DNA of 64,000 bases from J051 sp040289295 (GTDB lineage: Bacteria > Armatimonadota > Fimbriimonadia > Fimbriimonadales > ATM1): positions 1 through 64,000 of the forward strand of contig PSLA01000002.1 of assembly GCA_040289295.1 (NCBI GenBank), written 5' to 3'. The notes under the pieces are model-generated. The model made no database searches. It was not told the origin of the DNA and saw only the letters and a list, made by a program, of their open reading frames with translations. The position numbers and the translations under genes are program-made. Positions 57,868 through 64,000 of this stretch are shown one piece after another; position 1 is the first letter of the stretch, and each line of letters begins with the position of its first letter.

Positions 57868-58646
57868 AAGAAGACCTCAAGCTTTCCGCCCTCCTTCTTG
57901 CGCACGATGCGTACCGGGACACCGAGGCGCTCGCTCGCAGCCTGCTCAAGAGGTGTCGGCGCCGATCGAGGTTTCGCCTTCGTCCCGGAAGCGCCCCTTT
58001 GTTGGGCCAGACGCTCGACCTCGCGAACGGTCAGGTCTTTCTCCAAAATTCTGCGATACACAGCGAGCATCTCCGCCTGTGTTTCGAATTGAAGGAGCGC
58101 CCGGGCGTGGCCTTCTGTAATCTTGCCTACTGAGAGCCCTTGCTGGATTTCCTGCGGCAGACGAAGCAGGCGTAGCGCGTTCGCGACCGAGGAACGGGAC
58201 TTGCCAACGCGCTCGGCTACCTGCTCTTGCGTCAGCCCGAAGCGCTCGATCAGCACCGCGTACGCCGACGCAGCCTCCAGCGCCTGCAGGTCTTGCCGTT
58301 GGAGATTCTCGATCAGCGCGAGCGCGAGGGAATCGGTGCCGTCGCTGGTTCGCACCACGACGGGCACGCGCTCGATGCCTGCCAACTTCGCGGCGCGCCA
58401 CCGCCTTTCGCCCGCGATGATCTCGTAGCGATCGTGCCCGATGGGGCGGACCACGATCGGCTGCAGCACGCCGACCCGGCGGACGGACTCAGCTAACTCA
58501 GCCAGTGCATCTTCGTCGAACCCTCTCCGCGGCTGGTCGGCGTTCGGTTCGATGCACTCAACCGACACCTCCTTAACGGAAGCAGCGTCCTGCTCACCGA
58601 TAAGTTGCACCAGTCCCTTTCCCAGAACCTTGCGAACCTGCGACAT
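57807..58646 (-). CDS. parB: Chromosome partitioning protein ParB
   Basis: 279 residues. parS-binding CTP-dependent clamp. GLVQLIGEQ start, VECIEPNADQPRRGFDEDALAELAESVRRVGVLQPIVVRP, the CTP-site motif IIAGERRWRAAKLAG (GERRxRA) and ALIENLQRQDLQALEAA (ENLQRxDL), then a helix-turn-helix (LTQEQVAERVGKSRSSVANALRLL) and a C-terminal dimer domain. Start at ATG 58646; a GTG 15 bases earlier is possible. It follows parA by 38 bases. No parS-like 16-mer was noticed in the window. Confidence 0.95.
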   Translation of the reverse strand: MSQVRKVLGKGLVQLIGEQDAASVKEVSVECIEPNADQPRRGFDEDALAELAESVRRVGVLQPIVVRPIGHDRYEIIAGERRWRAAKLAGIERVPVVVRTSDGTDSLALALIENLQRQDLQALEAASAYAVLIERFGLTQEQVAERVGKSRSSVANALRLLRLPQEIQQGLSVGKITEGHARALLQFETQAEMLAVYRRILEKDLTVREVERLAQQRGASGTKAKPRSAPTPLEQAASERLGVPVRIVRKKEGGKLEVFFYSDDDLDRVLSVLGVRLDD

Positions 58647-58684
58647 ACCTTCATGTTCCACTTCTCGTAACTCTCCTTCTCAAT

Positions 58685-59476
58685 CTATTGTAAGGACGCT
58701 CCGCCCGGAGTAGACGGGGTGACCTCGTCGAGAACCTCTTCGGCGAACTCTCGATACGCCACGGAGCCTTTCGCATCCGGATAGAGCAGCACCGCGGGCT
58801 GACCGAAGCCGGGTGCTTCGCTAAGACGAACGTTTCGCGGAATCTCCGTCTTCGCCACCTTCTGGCCGAAGAAGTTGCGAACTTCCTCCGCGACCTGTTG
58901 ACTCAAGCGGTTGCGCGGATCGTACATCGTCAGAATTACCGATGCAATTTGTAGCTCCGGATTGATGCGCTTCTGGATGAGCTCGATGGTCTTGAGCAAT
59001 TGACTCAGTCCTTCGAGAGCGTAATACTCGCATTGCATCGGAATCAGCGCGCCCTCGGCGGCAGCGAGCGCGTTGATGGTGAGAATGCCGAGCGAGGGCG
59101 GCGCATCGAGGAACACCCAGTCGTACTGCTCCACGATCGGCTCCAACGCCTCGCGAAGCACCATCTCCCTCCCCACCTTCCCGAGGAGCGCAGGCTCAGC
59201 GCCGGCGAGGTCGAGGTTCGAGGGGAGCAGCTCCAGCCCAGCCACAACCGAGCCCGTGATCGCCTCCTCCGCCGCCACGCCCTCGACGAGAACGTCGTAC
59301 AGCGTATGGCGAATCTGCTTCCGGTCAACGCCCGCGCCGCTGCTTGCGTTCCCTTGCGGGTCGGCGTCAACCAGCAGCACCCGCTTGCCGCGCTGGGCGA
59401 GTACTGCGGCAAGATTGACCGCCGTGGTGGTCTTTCCGACCCCACCTTTCTGGTTGACCACGGCCCAGACTGGCAC
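58685..59476 (-). CDS. parA: Chromosome partitioning ATPase ParA (Soj)
   Basis: 263 residues. Deviant Walker A NQKGGVGKTTTAVNLAAVL, VDADPQGNASSG (Walker A'), and VFLDAPPSLGILTINALAAAEGALIPMQCEYYALEGLSQLL are near-perfect Soj motifs. ParA waves on the nucleoid move ParB-parS. GTG start; a TACAAT hexamer ends 7 bases before it, compatible with a leaderless transcript. Divergent from nadC in a 56-base spacer. Confidence 0.95.
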   Translation of the reverse strand: MPVWAVVNQKGGVGKTTTAVNLAAVLAQRGKRVLLVDADPQGNASSGAGVDRKQIRHTLYDVLVEGVAAEEAITGSVVAGLELLPSNLDLAGAEPALLGKVGREMVLREALEPIVEQYDWVFLDAPPSLGILTINALAAAEGALIPMQCEYYALEGLSQLLKTIELIQKRINPELQIASVILTMYDPRNRLSQQVAEEVRNFFGQKVAKTEIPRNVRLSEAPGFGQPAVLLYPDAKGSVAYREFAEEVLDEVTPSTPGGASLQ

Positions 59477-59483
59477 GGTGCGT

Positions 59484-59522
59484 ATTGTAGCCGTTCCCGC
59501 CGCACCGTGTCTTTTGGATAAT
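59484..59522. promoter_or_regulatory. Overlapping divergent promoters of parA and nadC
   Basis: Minus-strand TACAAT at 59484-59489 ends 7 bases before the parA GTG. Plus-strand GATAAT at 59517-59522 ends 10 bases before the nadC GTG, with TTCCCG 17 bases upstream of it. Both predicted transcripts would start at or near the first codon. Confidence 0.45.
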
Positions 59523-59532
59523 CTACCGGGTT

Positions 59533-60387
59533 GTGGAGCCGTTCTTAGGGGATCCCCCGTTCGGTTGGATTGACACCGTGGAGCAAGCGCTAAGCGAAGA
59601 CCTCGGCACCGGCGACGTTACGCGGCACGCCGTACCGGAGGACGCCAAGGTTGCCTACACGATCGAGGCGCAAGCCGATGGTGTAATCAGCGGGTTAGGC
59701 GTAGCCAACCACCTTCTCGGCTGGTTAGAGGGGGCGGACCCGGACGAGTTCGTTGAGTGGAAGTTCGTTGACGGCGACCGCATCCGAAACGGCGACGTTG
59801 TCCTGGAAGGATACTACAACGCAAGGCTGCTTCTTCAGACCGAGCGGACGGTACTGAACTTCCTCATGCACCTCTCCGGTGTCGCGACGCTGACGGCGAA
59901 GTTCGTCGAGGCCGTCCAAGGCACACGAGCACAAATTACCGACACGAGAAAGACGCTACCATGCCTGCGCGCCTTCCAGAAATACGCCGTGCGGTGTGGA
60001 GGTGGCAGAAACCACCGCATGTCGCTATCCGACGGCGTGCTCATCAAGGACAACCACATACGCGCCGTCGGCGGCATACCCGAAGCCATCGCAGCAGTCC
60101 GTGCCGAGGTGAGCCACACACTCAAGATCGAAGTCGAGTGCTCAACGGTCGCGCAGGTGGACCGCGCGCTCAGCGCCGGCGCGGATGTCATTCTGCTCGA
60201 CAATATGTCCGTGGGCGAAATGCGCGACGCCGTCAGCATTTGCCAGGGGCGTGCCATACTCGAAGCCAGCGGCGGTATTACGCTGGAAACCGTGCGCGAG
60301 GTAGCAGAAACGGGCGTTGACTACATCAGCGTCGGCACGCTGACCCACTCTGCGCCGTCGCTCCCGTTCCACCTTGAAGTGCGATGA
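59533..60387 (+). CDS. nadC: Nicotinate-nucleotide pyrophosphorylase NadC
   Basis: 284 residues. Makes nicotinate mononucleotide from quinolinate and PRPP in de novo NAD synthesis. EDLGTGDVTRHAV start, LQTERTVLNFLMHLSGVAT, ITDTRKTLPCLRAFQKYAVRCGGGRNHRMSL (quinolinate/PRPP-binding Lys, Arg and His), and VILLDNMSVGEMRDAV; ASGGITLETVREVAETGVDYISVGTLTHS closes the barrel. GTG start. nadA and nadB are not adjacent. Stop overlaps the birA start as ATGA. Confidence 0.96.
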   Translation: MEPFLGDPPFGWIDTVEQALSEDLGTGDVTRHAVPEDAKVAYTIEAQADGVISGLGVANHLLGWLEGADPDEFVEWKFVDGDRIRNGDVVLEGYYNARLLLQTERTVLNFLMHLSGVATLTAKFVEAVQGTRAQITDTRKTLPCLRAFQKYAVRCGGGRNHRMSLSDGVLIKDNHIRAVGGIPEAIAAVRAEVSHTLKIEVECSTVAQVDRALSAGADVILLDNMSVGEMRDAVSICQGRAILEASGGITLETVREVAETGVDYISVGTLTHSAPSLPFHLEVR

Positions 60388-61112
60388 TTGTGCCCCGGGG
60401 CAAGATTCTGCACGTGCCGGAACTGGAGTCCACGCAAAACGAACTCGCTCGCTGGGTTCGGAGCGGCAATCGCACAGTCATCGGAGTTCGTGCGGATCAC
60501 CAGACAGCAGGACGGGGCCGCCTCGGACGGCCCTGGTTAACCCCCCCTGGCGAGGCGCTCGCCCTCTCTTTAGCCCTTTACGACTACGTGGACTGGGCGC
60601 AGCCTCAACTGCTCGGAATGGCGGTTGCGCTCGCCGTCGCTCGCTCACTCGACCTGCTGCTTCAGTGGCCGAACGACCTCGCGCTGGAAACTCACGGCGG
60701 GCTTCGCAAGGCGGGTGGCGTGTTGGCGGAGATGGTGCCCACCGGCGACGGCAAGGTGCCCGTTGTCGGCATCGGAGTGAACCTAACTGTGCGGCACTTC
60801 CCGCCTGACCTCCCATTCGCCACCTCGCTGACTCTTTCAGGACGGCCCGCCCCCACGCCTGAGCAGGCACAGAAACTCATCCTTGCCGCGCTTGCGGAGG
60901 TCCCGGAACCGAACACCTGGTCGGCGCTGAACGACCTGTGGATGGAACGAGACCGCACAGCCGGCAAACGGTATCTGGTGCGCGATACACCGCGCGAGGC
61001 GCTCGGAGTGGACGGCCAGGGGCACCTGTTGCTCCGCACAGAGGACGGCGTAGTCGCCGTGCCATCAGCCGAGGCTTGGTACGGCGACGCCTCAGGAACC
61101 TTGGAGACGTAG
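60384..61112 (+). CDS. birA: Biotin--[acetyl-CoA-carboxylase] ligase
   Basis: 242 residues. Attaches biotin to carboxyl carrier protein. HVPELESTQNELARW, RADHQTAGRGRLGRPW (the GRGRxGRxW biotinyl-AMP loop), LQWPNDLALE (KWPND counterpart) and GGVLAEMV...VPVVGIGVNLTV are present. It lacks the N-terminal helix-turn-helix of E. coli BirA, so it should be a group I enzyme without operator binding. The 3' end overlaps the convergent phosphoesterase gene by 21 bases. Confidence 0.93.
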   Translation: MIVPRGKILHVPELESTQNELARWVRSGNRTVIGVRADHQTAGRGRLGRPWLTPPGEALALSLALYDYVDWAQPQLLGMAVALAVARSLDLLLQWPNDLALETHGGLRKAGGVLAEMVPTGDGKVPVVGIGVNLTVRHFPPDLPFATSLTLSGRPAPTPEQAQKLILAALAEVPEPNTWSALNDLWMERDRTAGKRYLVRDTPREALGVDGQGHLLLRTEDGVVAVPSAEAWYGDASGTLET

Positions 61113-61850
61113 CGGCTCCAGTCGCGTCCTCAGGCGCCCGGCTTTGAACTCGTGAACTCCCGCGAAGTACGCGTGCGCGCCCACGTGTGCGATCCAGGTG
61201 CAGCCGACTCGAAGTGGCTCTTCGAGGAGGTCGTGGCTGTGGCCGCCCAGGATGATGTCTACACCGGGCACCTCCTCGGCGAGGCGTTTGTCGCTTCGCA
61301 GCCCGATATGCGTTAGGGCGACGAGTACTTTGCAGCGAGGGCGTAGCCACTCGACGCATTCACGTGCAGCCTCGATCGGGTCTCGATGCAGGAACGCACT
61401 CACCGCGCGCGCAGCCATTCGCTCCGTAACCATCGGCACCATGACGCCGAACACTCCGATGTCGCCCAGCGTCATCGCTGATGCAAGCGGTGGTTGACTG
61501 CCCAACAGCAATGCTCGATTCGGCGGCGGGAGCAGCGGCTTGTGGGCGCGCCCGTTCCAGCTCATGTTCGCCGCGAGCAACGGATGGCGACAACCCCGAA
61601 GTTTGCGCCGGAACGCTGCGGACGACACGTGGAACTCACGGTTGCCGGGCGCACCTGCGTCACACTCGGCGCGGGAGAGGCGCCCCCAAACGGGGTCTTG
61701 CCTGGTGGGCGCGCCGACGTTACCGCTCTTGACCGCGTCGCCGCAGTCGAAGTACCTCGTCGCGCCGGCTCTGAGTTGCAACAGCCGCTCGAGCCCTGGG
61801 TCGTCGAGCCTGCCGTGCATGTCGGCAGTGTGGAGGAGCACAAGTTCCAC
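61092..61850 (-). CDS. Metallophosphoesterase, UshA/5'-nucleotidase N-domain type
   Basis: 252 residues from GTG at 61850. VLLHTADMHGRLDDPG is the first metal site (DxH), FDCGDAV the second (GD), NREFH the GNHE counterpart, and ALTHIGLRSDKRLAEEVPGVDIILGGHSHDLLEEPL the His-site cluster. Size corresponds to only the catalytic domain of 5'-nucleotidase/UshA; the C-terminal domain is missing. No signal peptide in this start; the upstream in-frame extension has none either. A TATAAG hexamer ends 7 bases before the GTG. Confidence 0.78.
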   Translation of the reverse strand: MELVLLHTADMHGRLDDPGLERLLQLRAGATRYFDCGDAVKSGNVGAPTRQDPVWGRLSRAECDAGAPGNREFHVSSAAFRRKLRGCRHPLLAANMSWNGRAHKPLLPPPNRALLLGSQPPLASAMTLGDIGVFGVMVPMVTERMAARAVSAFLHRDPIEAARECVEWLRPRCKVLVALTHIGLRSDKRLAEEVPGVDIILGGHSHDLLEEPLRVGCTWIAHVGAHAYFAGVHEFKAGRLRTRLEPLRLQGS

Positions 61851-62160
61851 GGAGCGGCTTATACTCGTTTGGGAGGCGGCGGATGGTTGCGCGATCCGAT
61901 CTCGCCATTCCAATGCTCCCCCCTAGAGGATATGGGAGTCCCGCCCACGACATTTATCGGCGATGTCCTCCCCGAGGCGCCGGCGGGTGCGCGGCGGCCG
62001 CCCCAGCCCCTGCTCTAACAGCATGCGACCTTGCCCATAATTTTACGGGATTTTCACGCTTTTGAGGCCTTTTTGCCTGTCGGTTGCAGTCAGATGGTGT
62101 ACAATATCGTGTGTCGCCTCATTGGCAAGTGACGAATTCACGAAAATGGGAGAGAAATCT

Positions 62161-62856
62161 ATGGGGACCAAAATGAAGCTCAATTCTGTTCTGCTTCCGT
62201 TGGTCATCGCCTTGATGGCGCTTCCCGCGCGCGCTGTGCTTATAGTAGATGGAGGATTCGAGAGTTTAAACGTCGTACCTCTTTCCTCCATTGTCACGCC
62301 CCTCACGCCAGGACGCTGGGGCGTCGAGAACGCCACCCGCGTGCAAAGCCACCCCTCAGGGGTCATGCCGAAGGAAGGCAACTGGATGCTCAAAATGGAC
62401 GACGACGGTCTCACGTATACGCAGGCATTTCAGTTCGTGGACCTTCGTCTCTTGGACCCAACGCACACGATATTGAAGGTCGAAGCGTGGTACAACTCGA
62501 ACGCGCCCGCCGCTTTCGTCGTGCTGGCGTTGAACTATTTCAAGACGGCGAACAGTTGGGGCAACGAAAACGAGACCATCCGAGACGTACGGGTCATGAC
62601 CCTGGACAATGACGTCACGACGTGGCAAGGGCTCTTCTTCCCTTCATCGATCCCGTCCTTTGGTGGTCAGAAGGCAGAATGGGTCGGTGTCGAGGTTGCG
62701 TTTAGGGATCAAGATATCCGGCCTGACTTCTCAGGCTTCGTGGACCAGGTGTCACTCGTTTCCGCCGTTCCTGAGCCTGCCAGCATTCTCGTGCTCGGCG
62801 GAGGGCTCGGCGCAGTGTTCCTGCGCCGGCGGCGCAAGATGACGCATTCGGACTGA
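62161..62856 (+). CDS. PEP-CTERM sorted exported protein
   Basis: 231 residues. Signal peptide MKLNSVLLPLVIALMALPARA, then a beta-sandwich body beginning VDGGFES, typical of PEP-CTERM extracellular matrix proteins with a carbohydrate-binding-like fold (GRWGVENATRVQ, KEGNWMLKMDDDG). The C-terminal AVPEPASILVLGGGLGAVFLRRRRK is the sorting signal. GGGAGAG sits 6-7 bases before the ATG at 62161. TACAAT at 62100-62105 is a likely -10 element. Processed by an exosortase encoded elsewhere. Confidence 0.82.
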   Translation: MGTKMKLNSVLLPLVIALMALPARAVLIVDGGFESLNVVPLSSIVTPLTPGRWGVENATRVQSHPSGVMPKEGNWMLKMDDDGLTYTQAFQFVDLRLLDPTHTILKVEAWYNSNAPAAFVVLALNYFKTANSWGNENETIRDVRVMTLDNDVTTWQGLFFPSSIPSFGGQKAEWVGVEVAFRDQDIRPDFSGFVDQVSLVSAVPEPASILVLGGGLGAVFLRRRRKMTHSD

Positions 62857-62973
62857 GGCTTGAACTGACGTTGGTGCAGTTCTGACCCGTGATGATGCGG
62901 TCTACTTCCGTCCGCGGAGGTAGGCCGCACGTCTATAACGCGATCCAGGTACCTTTCCCGCGCGCAGCCGTGA

Positions 62974-63144
62974 TCAGTCAATCACTACCCATGCCGTGAC
63001 TCCAACGCTGGTCGCGGTAAGCGTGGCTCCGATGAAGGCGGCGAGCGTCGCCACTACGGCAATGACGACCAATGGCAAACGCGCATGGGGCACATTGTCG
63101 GTTACTTCCCCCGCACTCCAAGACCGAGCGACCGCGGGGCTCAT
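62974..63144 (-). CDS. Possible small one-helix membrane protein
   Basis: 56 codons from an ATG at 63144. The product has a polar N-terminus (MSPAVARSWSAGEVTDN) and one hydrophobic helix LPLVVIAVVATLAAFIGATL, ending TAWVVID. It lies in the 302-base gap before the OPT gene and is divergent from it; its start codon overlaps the CATAAT element proposed for that gene. No ribosome binding site is clear. The remainder of the gap (62857-62973) holds a short GC-rich stem at about 62912-62928 (CCGTCCGCGGAGG region). Confidence 0.35.
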   Translation of the reverse strand: MSPAVARSWSAGEVTDNVPHARLPLVVIAVVATLAAFIGATLTATSVGVTAWVVID

Positions 63145-63158
63145 AATGGCGAGTCGGG

Positions 63159-64000
63159 ATGGGCGCACAGAGCGAACTCAGCCAAGCAAGGCAGCGCGCC
63201 GAGGAGCAGGCTCGTGACGGAGCCGTCGAGTATCGCGACGGGTTCACACCTCGCACGTTGGTGGGAGCGCTGTTCGTTGCCTTCATCATGCTACCGGGTG
63301 GCATCTTGCTGGGCCTCGTAGCGGGCACCGGCATCGGCGAGGCTGCGGAGTGGGTGACCATCGTGCTGTTCGCCGAGGTCGCCAGGAGGAGCTTTCGAGC
63401 ACTCTCAAAGCAAGAAATCTACGTTTTATTCTACATAGCTGCCGCTCTTACCTCGGTTCTCGCCATCGAGAAGGGCATCGCTGGCGGTCCGTTCGGAGAG
63501 CTCATCTGGCGCGCCTACACGGTGGAATCGCCCGCGTTCGAACCGATCGCCAATCGCATTCCAACATGGGCGGTACCCCATGCAGGGTCGGAGGCGATCC
63601 AGGGACGTACGCTGCTGCACGCCGACTGGGCGATACCGATCCTGATCCTCATCCTGGTCGAGGCGCTCATTCGTGTCGGCTGGATCAGCATGGGGTACGT
63701 GCTGTTCCGTATCACCAGCGACGTTGAGCGTCTCCCGTTCCCGCTGGCTCCGGTTGCTGCCAGCGGGGCAACCGCCCTCGCAGACGCAGGCGCCGGGAGG
63801 GAGAGTTGGCGATGGGGCGTGTTCACCACCGGCGCGGCGGTGGGCATGGTCGCCGGGTTCCTGTATCTTGCGATTCCGATCATCACCGGCGCGGTCTTCG
63901 GCGAGGGAGTGCAGATCTTTCCGATACCGTTCGCGGATTATTCAAAGGCGGTTGAGAACGTTTTGCCAGGCGCGCTCATCGGCATCAGTTTCAACGTGGC
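63159..64000 (+). CDS. OPT-superfamily transporter, cut by the window edge
   Basis: First 280 residues visible, open at the right edge. MGAQSELSQARQRAEEQARD is cytoplasmic. Hydrophobic helices follow: LVGALFVAFIMLPGGILLGLVAG, EWVTIVLFAEVARRS, IYVLFYIAAALTSVL, WAIPILILILVEALIRVGWISMGYVLFRITSD, and GVFTTGAAVGMVAGFLYLAIPIITGAVFG. RITSDVERLPFPLAPVAASGATALAD recalls oligopeptide/metal-chelate OPT transporters. Substrate unknown. A CATAAT hexamer ends 11 bases before the ATG. Confidence 0.7.
   Translation, partial: MGAQSELSQARQRAEEQARDGAVEYRDGFTPRTLVGALFVAFIMLPGGILLGLVAGTGIGEAAEWVTIVLFAEVARRSFRALSKQEIYVLFYIAAALTSVLAIEKGIAGGPFGELIWRAYTVESPAFEPIANRIPTWAVPHAGSEAIQGRTLLHADWAIPILILILVEALIRVGWISMGYVLFRITSDVERLPFPLAPVAASGATALADAGAGRESWRWGVFTTGAAVGMVAGFLYLAIPIITGAVFGEGVQIFPIPFADYSKAVENVLPGALIGISFNV

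Noticed and set aside
58640..58700. parS-like site near parB (TGTTCCAC at about 58655)
   Set aside because: Only one half of the 16-base palindrome is present; no full parS seen in the window.

Overview
This is a 64 kb stretch of a GC-rich bacterial chromosome, almost entirely coding on both strands. The gene mix points to a diderm, aerobic, flagellated bacterium. It has flagellar L-ring and P-ring genes, an outer-membrane beta-barrel, two PEP-CTERM proteins and heme A synthase, next to genes better known from monoderms (DivIVA, McsB with ClpC, CsrA with FliW). That mixture fits Armatimonadota, perhaps Fimbriimonadia; the taxonomy is inferred from gene content only. No CRISPR array, rRNA operon, prophage or insertion sequence was seen. 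Two tRNA genes are present (Gln-UUG, Ser-UGA).

Layout. 0-4 kb: a broken gene at the left edge, a HEAT-like protein, then the tight grpE-glmM-coaX operon. 4-9 kb (minus): an HhH-GPD DNA glycosylase-like gene and a three-gene cluster of Ig-like secreted protein, outer-membrane barrel and a TPR protein whose caspase-like domain has lost both catalytic residues. 9-20 kb: housekeeping genes (HAD phosphatase, DUF4139, FHA, IscA/ErpA type, saccharopine dehydrogenase type, creatininase type, dnaA, thiamine pyrophosphokinase, SSS transporter, kbl, ctaA). 20.8-29.2 kb (minus): a flagellar operon in the order flgF, flgG, a FlgG-like domain joined to flgA across a frameshift, flgH, flgI, flgJ, flgN, flgK, flgL, fliW, csrA. 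29-47 kb: small hypotheticals, tRNA-Gln, M24 peptidase, rnc, aminotransferase, purC, clpC, mcsB, an isocitrate/isopropylmalate dehydrogenase, pntA1-pntA2-pntB, an M48 protease and a glycosyltransferase. 47-50 kb: an MshEN domain fused to a degenerate kinase domain, a MinD/FlhG ATPase, and convergent divIVA. 50-64 kb: tRNA-Ser, DUF4127, comM, talC, two related lipoproteins, a flippase-like protein, parB-parA, nadC-birA, a phosphoesterase, a PEP-CTERM protein, and an OPT-type transporter cut by the right edge.

Most notable: (1) the MshEN-pseudokinase/FlhG/DivIVA neighbourhood, which looks like a c-di-GMP-linked polarity module; (2) the pseudo-caspase envelope cluster; (3) a Sec-exported FlgG-core domain joined to FlgA, now split by a -1 frameshift; (4) many genes with a -10-like hexamer only 6-10 bases before the start codon, suggesting widespread leaderless mRNAs; (5) intergenic palindromes and repeats, one of which lies inside the 3' end of flgJ. 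Family names come from motif recognition by eye; no database search was run.
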